From Euperipatoides rowelli (Eukaryota > Onychophora > Udeonychophora > Euonychophora > Peripatopsidae), in the NCBI GenBank assembly GCA_003024985.2, contig PXIH01S0010854.1: a stretch of 14,681 nucleotides of DNA; one strand, 5' to 3'. The notes beneath the pieces were generated by a model, which did not search any database, had not been told where the DNA came from, and saw only the letters and a program-made list of their open reading frames with translations. Shown piece by piece: positions 1 to 7,605 of this stretch (position 1 is its first letter; the number at the start of each line of letters is the position of its first letter). The position numbers and the translations under genes were made by a program.

Positions 1-522
1 ATTTGCATACAGTACGTACCAAACGTACCAAATATACCACAAAGATATAGGCTAGATGATTATTATACTGTATATGAGTGTTGATTAATTTGTCGGTTTA
101 TTTATAGCTATCAAACATTGTTTTGAAAGTTAATTTTTTTTTCCTAAAATTGTTATAATTAATGCCGATAGATGGCAATAGTTAACAAGGTAGAGATTAC
201 TCTAAAGGCAAAATCTAAATTGTTTTTATTATTATCATTAATTTGTTATACTTGTGTGTTTTTTTAATATTCACTGTAAGAGATGGCCTTACTTTAGGCA
301 TTTTCTATGTTTGAATCTCTAAAATTAAATTATAGTATGTTGATTGTTGAGTATTAATCTAGTTATTTTTATGTACTATATATTAAATGTAAATCAGATG
401 ATTTGTCAATGATATAATCTAGTATTAAAAATACACACACTGGTGTATTTCAAGATTATCATGGGAATAGATTACTACAAAAGAAAAAAAAGTGAGGAGG
501 GGAAGCAAAAAATAAAGCTGAA
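1..522. other. AT-rich sequence without a recognisable gene
   Basis: No reading frame of note, RNA gene or transposon end is visible here. The stretch is AT-rich, with short homopolymers and a few small repeats (GTACCAAACGTACCAAA near 16-32). It lies immediately 5' of a fragment read as the tail of a LINE ORF1, so it may be decayed upstream LINE A sequence, but I cannot show homology. Confidence 0.5.
429..450. repeat. Short perfect inverted repeat (hairpin)
   Basis: AAATACAC and GTGTATTT form an 8 bp perfect stem with a 6 nt loop. There is no T-run or other context to suggest a regulatory role. It may be chance in AT-rich DNA. Confidence 0.4.
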
Positions 523-741
523 ATGATATTTGATGATGTAAATGTCTGCATTATAAAAGCTAAGGTAAATTACTCTAATAAAAGTAATAATGGTAGTAAA
601 GAAAAAAGAAATTTAATCTGGAAATTATTAACCAAAACTCAGATAATAAGTAAGGAGGTTATGAAGAACAAGGTGGAAAATATGATGTTGAAAGCAGAGA
701 GAAGATGCAGTCAATATCCCCTTAGGTCAGGAAAAACATAA
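523..741 (+). pseudogene. Possible LINE A ORF1 C-terminal remnant
   Basis: This is a 72-codon open stretch, Lys/Asn/Ser-rich, ending in a basic tail (CSQYPLRSGKT) and a TAA stop. I do not recognise a domain. The argument for LINE ORF1 is positional. If the 845-6476 transposon is removed, this stop lies about 100 bp upstream of an ATG at 6479-6481 that opens a clear LINE endonuclease frame, which is the usual ORF1/ORF2 spacing. The basic tail is compatible with a nucleic-acid-binding ORF1 protein. It could equally be a chance ORF. Confidence 0.3.
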
Positions 742-837
742 TATTAAACAAGTAAGCCTCCTGATGAGGTGAAAATGGAGTGCAATTCGTTTCCTGTGAA
801 GAGTTTTAATAGTTTTTTTTTTTTTTCTGATACATTG

Positions 838-844
838 TAATGAA
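838..844. repeat. Candidate left target-site duplication of the TIR element
   Basis: TAATGAA lies just outside the left TIR and recurs in direct orientation at 6477-6483 just outside the right TIR. The right copy contains the presumed start codon of LINE A ORF2. The outermost TIR bases do not align perfectly, so the duplication length (7 bp, or different) is uncertain. Confidence 0.4.
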
Positions 845-849
845 CTTAA

Positions 850-1137
850 GAGTTTGAAATGTTTTCCAGCGGGCTTGTTGTGCTAAGTTTGATATTTTTT
901 TGTATTCTGTAGATTTTAATATAGAGATTACAAATATCTTATGTGTCATTTTCTTTCTTAGACATTTTTGAGGTGATTTTTAACATGGCATCCAAGATGG
1001 CTGCCATTTACTGACTTCCTTAATATTTTCTGGCAATCGTGGCACACCATTGACCAGTATGTCAAATTATATGTTTTTGGGTTCAATAAATACGAATTTA
1101 CAATCAAAATAGGTGTTTATTTAGTTCTTATACTTTG
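850..1137 (+). repeat. Left terminal inverted repeat of the CXC transposon
   Basis: The reverse complement of 6163-6462 aligns along this stretch with scattered substitutions and small indels, roughly 80-85% by eye. Landmarks shared in order are GTTTGAAATG at the tip, TTGTTGTGCTAAGTTTGAT, TTTTTGAGGTG, a perfectly matching block of about 45 bp around 982-1026, GGCAATCGTG, ATTGACCAGTATG, TACGAATTTACAATCAAA and AGTTCTT near the inner edge. Similarity outward of 850 is weak, so the outer boundary is uncertain by about 10-40 bp. Confidence 0.85.
985..1007 (+). promoter_or_regulatory. YY1/Pho-like motif in a self-complementary block, left TIR
   Basis: CCAAGATGGCTGCC matches the core of the YY1/Pho recognition sequence (AAGATGGC). 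It sits between ATGGCA and TGCCAT, so the 23 bp block can also fold on itself. The same block is identical in the right TIR. It may be a promoter element, a transposase site or both. No function is shown by sequence alone. Confidence 0.45.
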
Positions 1138-1181
1138 TTTTATTACTTCTTTATATATTTAATAACCAGATTATTAATAAT

Positions 1182-1204
1182 GATTGTTTTCTCTTTCATT
1201 GCAG
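1182..1204 (+). promoter_or_regulatory. Candidate 3' splice site upstream of the transposase reading frame
   Basis: A pyrimidine-rich run ending TTTCATTGCAG at 1204 precedes the first family-like coding sequence by about 90 bp. This would fit a 5' non-coding exon inside the left TIR spliced to the coding exon. No matching donor was identified with confidence. Confidence 0.4.
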
Positions 1205-1311
1205 GTGTGAAACCTTTGTGTTCCCTGGAAGATACTTACTCATACTAGTGACTTTGTTAAAACTTGTGAATACACAATGAATTGTTTAGTGTACTTGAAG
1301 GGTGGACATTT

Positions 1312-2068
1312 ATGTCAGAAACCGGTATAGACAATCTTGAAAAACTGAACGAATATGCTACAAAGCGAGTAAAATTTGGTGAAACAAAGTTGGCCCCACT
1401 CTGTGAACGAATAAGTAAACTCTCATCAGATTAGTACCTTTTGTCGCAGTATCACAGTTCCTGCTACAAAGAAATCGTAGATGTTCAAAAACTCCAGACA
1501 GCTGAAAAAAGGTTTGAAGAATCTTCACCCATGCCAGCAAAAAAAGGTCATCCTTCAACATCCTCATCAGAGATGGGTGGTAGTGAAAGTGCTAAATCTA
1601 CACAAAACCTTGAACATGTTAAAGAGGGCCGGTGTATATTTCAGTGTACAACACCAAAGTAGGGCAAATTATTTTTTATTTACCACAAATATGGGAGAGA
1701 CATTCCTATTCATTAAAAATAATACTGAAAAAAATCACATTCAAGCAGAGCTGTCAGTGATAAATGAACCACTTGATTGCAGGTCTTTGGATATAGCATA
1801 TCATTGTGCTTGTCTACACCGTGAAGAAAGGATTTGTAAAGGAAAGATCAAGAAGCAAGATGTTCCTAATAGTAGTGCTTACTTGATTGCTGATATTGAC
1901 ATAGTGAACAATGTTAAGTGTCCCTTGTCTTCTGGAGTAATTATTACAATGAATGTAGTTAATGAACATTACAATACATTACTTTTTGAGTATGGAATAG
2001 ATAAGGAAACCATAATACACAAGAAGCACTTGAAACATCTGATAAGCACACATATTCCTGAAGCATAA
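1312..2068 (+). pseudogene. N-terminal part of the CXC transposase (zinc-ligand motifs)
   Basis: Frame 1 opens at ATG 1312, passes a TAG at 1432, and continues through QYHSSCYKE (Cys/His, likely metal-binding) and a Ser-rich spacer to CIFQC, ending at a stop near 1660. The same protein continues in frame 2 to 2068 with SLDIAYHCACLHREER, a second His/Cys cluster, then a helical-looking segment IADIDIVNNVK and GIDKETIIHKKHLKHLI. The layout, with paired YHxxCY-like clusters separated by a Ser-rich linker, is what I remember of the N-termini of this family. It probably forms a zinc-dependent DNA-binding or assembly region; that role is inferred. Confidence 0.6.
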
Positions 2069-2570
2069 TTTGTCAAGTCTCATCACATATTTGAAAGTGA
2101 ACAAATAGTGAGCAACCAGTTATTGTCAGAAACACTGACAGATCTCCATGAAAGTACAAGTAGTGAAAAGAAAGAGATTAAATGCCTTTCAAAAACAGCA
2201 ACCATTTTGTGAAGGGTAATTAGCTGTTGCGATAATTGGAACTTTAGTGGTTCGATGACTGATTATGAACCTCCTCTCAAACTGTATTCATTTATAAAAT
2301 GGGTTATAGCAAGAACAAAAGGCAGAAACATGTAGTTCTGAACTTGACCATTTGTCAAGCATACTGTCAATGCAGTTCATCAATAGCTTCAAGACTGACA
2401 GACAAGTAACATATCAGCAAAAGTCAGAATTAGGTTTTCAAAATAAAACTGAGACACTTTTATCTGGTTGATTATCCTGGCTGTTCACAAAAAACAAGAA
2501 GCAAATAATTTGGTAATACTATGTCTCAGTTGAAAGTTGGGTCCAGCTATGTTGACACAGTACAACTTGA

Positions 2571-2829
2571 AAGCGGATAGCGTCAGCAGTTTCTAAACGA
2601 GTAGCACAAACCGGAGGATTTTGTATTCCACCATTTATTAAAGAAGGTGACAATGTAACATTTGCATTAGACAATATTGAATTCCAGGAAAATACTCCTG
2701 ATGGTCAAAGAACTCTACATGGAACCCTGTTAGTTATTAGACAAAATGAGAATGAAGATAAAATAGAGATAAATGGTCCTTTAATGATTCTCCCAAAACC
2801 TATAGTGTCAAATGTACAAATGTTATAAA
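2571..2829 (+). pseudogene. CXC transposase fragment with ALDNIEF motif
   Basis: About 85 codons are open in frame 3, running from KRIASAVSKRVA through GGFCIPPF to ALDNIEFQENTPDG and TLHGTLLVIRQ, ending at a TAA. An adjacent frame upstream supplies YVDTVQLE. One missing A near 2571 separates the two, a simple frameshift. The D-N-I-E, D-G and T-x-H-G pattern is the most recognisable block of this family, where the usual form is roughly AxDNIDxxExTxDGxxTxHxT. Conserved acidic residues in a hydrophobic strand suggest an active site, but no reaction has been shown. Confidence 0.65.
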
Positions 2830-3169
2830 AAAGCAGTTCCAAATATTTCAGTAAACACAATAACTTTCAATAATTTTACATTAGACAGTGATGTTGATAT
2901 TATCAAGAAGTACAACGTTAGTGATTTAGCATGGTTCTTTTCGTACACCGTGTTGGCATAATCATTCACACAAGTATGGAAGTTTCATCTCCAAATACAA
3001 CTGTCTCAGTCATGTCACAAGCAAATAAAGTCACACAAAAATCTGAACTCAAGAAGGATATCATGCCCACATGGGCTTCATCAAATTATATTCTGCCTCA
3101 GATACAATAGAATGGAAGGAAGATTAAGAAAACAAATAGTGCTGCAGTGGCACCATTAATTAGATTGCC

Positions 3170-4130
3170 ACCATGGATAGTAATGCACTTTACACAGTTA
3201 TGTACATGGCTAAAGAAATTGAAACCTTAGTTCAGGGACTAGCATATAAAGTCTTAATGATGATGGATATGGACTTGTATGAATGTGCTTTGAAAATTCA
3301 ATTGTCTTCTGGCAATCAAAAGTGGCTACTCCAAGGGAGAAGATTTCACGCCTCTCCATGTACTAGGAAGTAAATCGAAGGTAGTGGCCTTGATATCATA
3401 TGTACTAAAATTGGTCTGTACTTTCCTGCAACAATTCATCAAATTTTTGGAGGGAAGAAATACACTAGAGGCATAGAGTTTCACATGACTATCATTTTGG
3501 CATGCTATGAGCTTTTTTTTAAGCACTGCCTCATTCTACGGAGATTATTTACCTGCGAGAAAAATGTAAGTCACTATGGGAGAAATTGCACAAATTTGAA
3601 GCTGAAGCAACAACTTTGTTTGAAGAGATCAATATAGCAGTTGAGAAAGTTTGTCTTCCACATATTACAAAATGCAGTGGTGATATGAGATAGTTCCTTC
3701 TAAATTATATGAACCAATTTGGCTCTTTGTTGTGTTTTATCCGTGATACTCACCAGGGAGATTGGGAATTGCATCTCGCATCATTAGAGGAAAAAATCAA
3801 GTATTATTTTGCTCAGGACTTATTTCATTATACAATATATATTCCTGTATAGATAGCACAGATGAAAGGAATTTTGCAATATCCAAATCCAATGTGCCAT
3901 TTACAAAACTATTTGCAGACCAGAACTTGGAACAGAAAATCAAAGACCTGAAGAACATTGGTGGAGTTATTGGTTTAACTCAGATTGAAAGCGCTCCCGA
4001 AAGGGATTACTTGTGTGAACCAGAAATATCAGCATTGTTTAAAATTTCTTTGAAAAGTACTGTCCAAATGAAGTCTCTAAACAGCCCAGGAATCACTATC
4101 AACTTCATACCTCCATGGTGCTAAGAATTT
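3170..4130 (+). pseudogene. Central core of the CXC transposase
   Basis: Successive frames give SNALYTVMYMAKEI and DMDLYECALKIQ (3173-3303), SGLDIICTKIGLY with RGIEFH (3383-3490), LREKCKSLWEKL (about 3549) and GDWELHLASLEEKIKYYF (3757-3812) running to IYIPV and IAQM, split by a TAG at 3849. Frame 3 then gives FAISKSNVPFTKLFADQNLE and GGVIGLTQIESAPERDYLCE (to about 4030). These blocks match the family's SGLD, H/N-Y...PVY-x2-M and DQ-x2-EQ...GGIIG-x-T blocks. The region is a plausible catalytic core, but I cannot assign a fold by eye. Confidence 0.65.
3807..3871 (+). repeat. Internal 65 bp direct repeat, copy 1
   Basis: This segment lies in its expected place in the central core. It recurs 1,428 bp downstream at 5235-5299 with a single mismatch (G 3816 versus T 5244). 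Both copies carry the same in-frame TAG. Confidence 0.9.
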
Positions 4131-4471
4131 TTTACAATACAGCCATTGTCAAAGGGAGTGTTTGTGATCATTTTGAAGGTAACCCTTTGTTGAGATAACA
4201 CCACATTAATGACTATTGCATCATCTATGAAGGTTCCAGAATCTGGAAAGGATGATATTCTAAATCATGACCAAAAAGGCAAATTAAAATTCGAAGAATT
4301 TTTAAGAGATGGACTAGAATGTTTCACTGATAAATTGTCCATTTAGCACCCAATGAAGAAAATGAAATTAAAAACATTCAATATGTGCAACAAGACTACA
4401 TTTAATATTGGTGATAAAGTGGTTAAAATTCGAGAAGATAGGCAAATTCTTGCTGTTTTTTTTTTATTGTT

Positions 4472-5220
4472 ATGGAGTCCAGACCTCAAATGTCTACAAA
4501 CTTAAAACAAGCATTTGGAAACTATAAGTTGTCTCTAATACCAAGATCATTATTTTCTTCTGATGGATATCTTCATATTCCAACTGATAAAAGTTCATTT
4601 ATTGCAGAAATAGAGAAATATAAATATTCTTCCATACCTGAGTCATTAGAATCCTGATGAATTCTCCATAGAGAAAGTGTGTATTATCGATGGAATGGTA
4701 AAGGTACAATCAGTAAAAAGAACACCTGTCATGTAAACTTGTGAAGACTTTGCAAATGTTTTCACCAAGACCATTATGAAAATGACAAATAAAAACACTG
4801 TAGGAAGAATAATTTTTGACCAATACCTTGAGAAGTCATTGAAGGAACAAACTTGTAAGAAATGATTGGGGCTGACAGAACCTTTAGATTTACTGTTACA
4901 AATAGTCCCAATATAACGTTATAATTGAAGATGTTTCTTTCACACAATGAAACGAAATCACAATTGGCAGAGTATCTGTAAATAAATTACTACAGGTTTT
5001 TGCTGCTAGTGAGAAGAAAATTGTTGTTATTTTTGGCAGTAAAGCATACAGAAGCCACACGAATATTTTTCATTTAGATTTAACTGGCCATACACATGAA
5101 AAAGCAGACACAATTATACCTCTTCATGTATTTGATATAGTGAACCATCACGATAATTATGAGATTGATGTGTTTTTACATATTGCTGATTGGCTTGGTT
5201 TCAAGTCACCTAATAAACAA
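4472..5220 (+). pseudogene. PIN/FEN-like first half of the CXC transposase C-terminal module
   Basis: An open stretch (4472-4657) gives FGNYKLSLIPRSLFSSDGYL, a linker typical of the family. A frame change then leads to DEFSIEKVCIIDGMVKVQ (4659-4712) and, past a TAA, to TCEDFANVFTKTIM and FDQYLEKSLKE. A further break leads to KIVVIFGSKAYRSHTN and HEKADTIIPLHV (5095-5130), then NYEIDVFLHIADWL. The Asp-containing strand at the start and the E-x-A-D-T motif occupy the positions of the first acidic clusters in PIN/FEN1-like nucleases (D..., EAxD...). This is a pattern argument from my own reading, not a demonstrated homology. Confidence 0.5.
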
Positions 5221-5234
5221 TGAAATTAATTTAG

Positions 5235-5299
5235 TTTTGCTCATGACTTATTTCATTATACAATATATATTCCTGTATAGATAGCACAGATGAAAGGAA
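5235..5299 (+). repeat. Internal 65 bp direct repeat, copy 2 (misplaced)
   Basis: This copy is 64/65 identical to 3807-3871 and interrupts the C-terminal module, where no such protein segment belongs. It is followed by a filler of short AT repeats (about 5297-5340), after which TTGCAATAT (also found after copy 1) reappears. This looks like a repair patch copied from upstream. Confidence 0.85.
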
Positions 5300-5340
5300 A
5301 ATTAATATTAATATTAATGAAAGATTAATATTAATGAAAG
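5297..5340. repeat. Templated-looking filler of short AT repeats
   Basis: ATTAATATTAATGAAAG is present twice in tandem with small variations between the duplicated segment and the resumed family sequence. Such short, overlapping copies are typical of error-prone end joining with template switching. Confidence 0.6.
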
Positions 5341-5412
5341 GTGTCTTGCAATATGTGTTCCTAAAACCAGAGGTCTACTAGGTTTACATGCATATTAAAC
5401 TGGTGGAGAATG

Positions 5413-5695
5413 GGGGTAAAATTTGTAGGAATTTTAAAAGAGAAATGGATAAAAGTGTACCTCAATCTTCAATGTGATAATGCCATTATAACATTTTTTC
5501 AACAACTTGGGGAACTTAATGTTGATCCATTATCCAATCTATCTTTGTTTGAAAAATTTCACCAACTTGGCTTATTTGAAAGATAGTACTTTTTCAATCA
5601 TTAGAGAGTTAAGGTGGCATCTATTCAGAAGTAAAAGTTTTGAAGGGGAGAAGTTACCACCAACTCTTGGAGCACTGAAGCCACATATTCTATGA
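5413..5695 (+). pseudogene. CXC transposase segment with GCD-like and LPPT motifs
   Basis: The first frame gives FVGILKEKW and then QCDNAIITFFQQLGELN (5470-5520), PLSNLSLFEKF and HQLGLFE. The second frame (5507-5695) supplies DSTFSIIREL, FRSKSFEGEKLPPTLGALKP and a stop. In better-preserved relatives I recall the first block as GCDTTSxFxxxGKxx, reminiscent of the GCD...GIG element of FEN1-like nucleases. Here the G is Q and the two T residues are altered. The LPPT-x-AL-x2-H block normally leads into a short linker before the CXC domain, as it does here. Confidence 0.6.
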
Positions 5696-5720
5696 TCCAA
5701 ATTAATTTGCACCATCATAA

Positions 5721-6005
5721 AGGCTCAAAAACCCTCAACCAACAATACCCCCACTTATTGGTAATGAGTGGGAAATAAATGATGAAGAAGCAATTTATCC
5801 CGTCAAATGTCTGGAGAAACCTGTGCCCAAAGGAGTTATTGAACTTGTTAAATGTGGATGTAATAAAATATGTGTAGCTGGGAAATGTTCTTGCTTAAAG
5901 AATTCTCTGGTTTGCACTGCCCTTTGCAAATGCAGTGACTGTAACAATGTAAATGCCTATCAATATCAGCACAGCAACAATAGTGGTTCAGAAGAAGATA
6001 TGTAA
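5721..6005 (+). pseudogene. C-terminal Tesmin/TSO1-like CXC domain
   Basis: Frame 3 is open from 5721 to the TAA at 6003-6005. WEINDEEAIYPV leads into VIELVKCGCNKICVAGKCSC and then CTALCKCSDCNN (5832-5960), about nine cysteines in the C-x-C...C-x4-C-x-C...C-x3-C-x-C-x2-C spacing of a single CXC repeat. CXC domains bind zinc and DNA in Tesmin, TSO1, LIN54 and MSL2. The protein ends soon after in an acidic tail (SGSEEDM). This is the best-preserved part of the gene, and no cysteine seems to be missing. No upstream ATG is needed, since it is the end of a longer frame. Confidence 0.8.
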
Positions 6006-6101
6006 CATATATACATACAAATGCTGCTTTTAATAATTTTGTTCAATATCTTTAATTATTTATGTTATTTTATTAAAACTTTTGTTTGTGTATAATTGAT
6101 T

Positions 6102-6107
6102 AATAAA
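6102..6107 (+). terminator. Poly(A) signal of the transposase gene
   Basis: AATAAA lies about 97 bp downstream of the stop codon and upstream of the right TIR, a sensible 3' end for the transposase transcript. Another AATAAA-like string in AT-rich DNA could serve instead. Confidence 0.45.
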
Positions 6108-6162
6108 AGACTATATATGTAATGTAATTCATATTTATTGTGCTTTATTTGCATCACATCAC

Positions 6163-6462
6163 TTTAAACACTTGAAGAACTCAATATATGCCAACTTTGA
6201 TTGTAAATTCGTATTTCCTGACCCACAAAACATATAATTTAGCATACTGGTCAATAGTGTGACACGATTGCCATAATTATTAAGGAAGTCAGTAAATGGC
6301 AGCCATCTTGGATGCCATGTTGAAAACCACCTCAAAAATGTGTAAGAAAAAAATGGCACCTAAGGTATTTGTAATCTACATATCAAAACCTACAGAATAA
6401 AAAAAAAATCAAACTTAGCACAACAATCCAGCTGGAGCCACATTTTATTACATTTCAAACCC
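6163..6462 (-). repeat. Right terminal inverted repeat of the CXC transposon
   Basis: Its reverse complement aligns to 850-1137. It keeps the tip motif GGTTTGAAATG, the ~45 bp perfect block and the inner AGTTCTT. It has about 17 extra bases near the tip relative to the left TIR (after TTTGAAATG). Confidence 0.85.
6296..6318 (-). promoter_or_regulatory. YY1/Pho-like motif in a self-complementary block, right TIR
   Basis: This is the exact reverse complement of 985-1007. Its identity in both arms, against a diverged background, suggests constraint or recent homogenisation. Confidence 0.45.
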
Positions 6463-6476
6463 TACTAACTGTCCAA

Positions 6477-6483
6477 TAATGAA
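6477..6483. repeat. Candidate right target-site duplication of the TIR element
   Basis: TAATGAA, the direct repeat of 838-844. The ATG at 6479-6481 inside it is in frame with the LINE A endonuclease start. Confidence 0.4.
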
Positions 6484-6523
6484 TACTTGAAAATTTTTGT
6501 CATTTAATTTACATGGGTTAAAT
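6479..6523 (+). pseudogene. LINE A ORF2 start (first endonuclease motif)
   Basis: ATG 6479 reads MNT, a TGA (a G-to-A change from Trp would explain it), then KFLSFNLHGLN up to the hAT junction. This is the standard opening of an APE-type LINE endonuclease, with the metal-binding Asn in SFN. It resumes as LNNGLKIKKF at 7600 after the hAT insertion, with LN duplicated by the target-site duplication. Confidence 0.65.
6516..6523. repeat. Left 8 bp target-site duplication of the hAT-like element
   Basis: GGTTAAAT pairs with GTCTAAAT at 7598-7605 (6 of 8 identical). An 8 bp duplication is the hAT size. The two copies splice LINE A into one frame, which supports the assignment. Confidence 0.55.
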
Positions 6524-7597
6524 TATGACATCCCAAAGTGGGCGAAAACAACACCTTGGGGATGCTAGAATGATCCAGGGGAGCATTAGTAGCCTTGGGT
6601 GCAATTAGGAGATGGAGGCGTTGAATAAAAATTAGGGGACAGTGGATGCATGAAGAAAGAAGAGAAGAAAATTTTCAAAAATATTTGTAGGCCTACCTAT
6701 TTCATCTATTGTGTAACTTAAATTTATATTTATCAGTGATTACTTTATTTTCCAAATAAACATACAAAATGCAAGTTAATATAACAATCAGTTGTTAAGT
6801 CCGCCGCCACCTGCCGAGAGATCTAACCCTTTAATTATTATGTTTATTTTTTTTCAAGAACATTTAAGTGATTTATGAAATTTTTGCTAACAGGTGGCCT
6901 AATAAATTATCTAAAATCATTTAGGAATGCAAAGGGGTGGTGGCTCAGTGGGATAAGTTGGGCTGCCTTAAGTTCCTTGGTGTCGGCACGAGCCAGGTTC
7001 AAGGCTCATGCTGTCCAACCTGAAATCCCAAATGACTCTCTTTCTGAAAGACTGGGAAAGTAGGGTTCTATTCATCCCGTTAGCAGTTGCATTGAACCTT
7101 GCTTTCCTGAGATACAAAGGAATTAAAGATGGCGGTCAACCTTGGAAGTAAATATGTACATACTGTAAGACAATGTAAAATAACATATTGGATTTTTCAG
7201 CCTCAGCCATTAGGCGGGCAAATTAAGTTTAAAAAAAAATTGTGTAGGAATAAACTTATACACCAGGTTCATCCTTCTCATTAGGGTGATTTTTTAATGT
7301 TATTTGTTATATTTACTTTAATATTGTATTTCATTATCTTAATTTTCTGTCTGTAATGTAAATGTTACTATGGTTTATTTTAAAAAATAATTTTATAATT
7401 TCAATCTTCAAGGTGTCTTATTTACAACAACATCTTTCTTTACTATGTTGTAGGACATAGGTAGAAATATAGATACATAAAATAATATAAATACATCACT
7501 GCATCTTTCTGTTTGGTCACTTAAAGAAGGTAGATTTCCAGGGGTGGGGGCACTGAGTAATGTTTTTTCAGAGGCCAAATAATTTTGGGAACCTCTG
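6524..7597. mobile_element. Non-autonomous hAT-like element, split by a SINE
   Basis: The left end has ATCCCAAAGTGGGCG followed by CCTTGGGGATGCTAGAA and GATCCAGGGGAGC. The right end, on the other strand, begins CAGAGGTTCCCAAAATTATT. CAG...TTCCCAAA ends and this G-rich, counter-type left flank are typical of hAT (Charlie-like) elements. No transposase frame is present. Without the SINE at about 6929-7244 the element would be about 760 bp. The left TIR is diverged at its first bases. Confidence 0.6.
6929..7244 (+). mobile_element. tRNA-derived SINE inside the hAT-like element
   Basis: A tRNA-like head starts near 6934. An A box TGGCTCAGTGG (6941-6951) and a B box GGTTCAAGGCT (6996-7006) make up an internal RNA polymerase III promoter. 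An unrelated body follows and an A-rich tail (7231-7239). TAGGAAT occurs at 6922-6928 and 7245-7251 and may be the target duplication, but 7 bp is short enough to arise by chance, so the ends are approximate. The A and B boxes are close to consensus, but a functional tRNA is excluded because the cloverleaf does not close. Confidence 0.65.
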
Positions 7598-7605
7598 GTC
7601 TAAAT
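7598..7605. repeat. Right 8 bp target-site duplication of the hAT-like element
   Basis: GTCTAAAT matches GGTTAAAT at 6516-6523 at 6 of 8 bases. Confidence 0.55.

Larger units (their letters stand above)
1294..6005 (+). pseudogene. Decayed CXC-domain transposase-like gene, full extent
   Basis: One gene of about 1,500 codons can be followed through all three frames with at least a dozen stops and shifts. Motifs in order: HSSCYK (1453-1470), CIFQC (1633-1647), ALDNIEF with DGQRTLHGT (2664-2735), DMDLYE (about 3270), a GDWELHL to PVYIAQM block (3757-3860), DQNLEQKI with GGVIGLTQ (3918-3983), PRSLFSSDG (about 4540), IIDGM (4683-4697), FDQYLEKSLK (about 4816), HEKADT (5095-5112), QCDN (5470-5481), LPPTLGAL (5654-5677) and a CXC cysteine cluster (5847-5960). 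The whole series matches, from memory, a family of large uncharacterised proteins in many invertebrate genomes. The first in-frame ATG at the N-terminal end is at 1312. The decay suggests a pseudogene of long standing. The RNase-H-like or nuclease roles of the motifs are inferred. Confidence 0.75.
845..6476 (+). mobile_element. 5.6 kb TIR DNA transposon with a CXC-domain gene
   Basis: Long imperfect inverted repeats (about 850-1137 and 6163-6462) bracket one decayed gene of about 4.7 kb (about 1294-6005) on the + strand, followed by a poly(A) signal at 6102-6107. A candidate TAATGAA duplication flanks the whole. The gene is a member of a large, mostly unnamed invertebrate protein family with a C-terminal CXC domain. 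The inverted repeats identify this copy as a cut-and-paste-type transposon rather than a host gene or processed copy. The copy is dead: several stops and frameshifts and an internal 65 bp duplication break the gene. I cannot assign it to a named superfamily with confidence. The CXC domain recalls KDZ/Zisupton elements, but the other motifs do not obviously match. Confidence 0.8.

Noticed and set aside
805-850. Left TIR boundary further out, including the T-run at 811-828
   Set aside because: A weak alignment with the region beyond 6476 can be drawn, but the gaps needed make it unconvincing, and the candidate duplication at 838-844 would then be inside the element.
5823-6005. Stand-alone small cysteine-rich protein (metallothionein-like)
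   Set aside because: The frame continues upstream of the GTG at 5823 with family-typical sequence, and the cysteine spacing is that of a CXC domain.
6934-7018. Second tRNA gene
   Set aside because: The same reasoning applies: the head has promoter boxes, but no closed cloverleaf is seen and it lies within a longer repeat unit.
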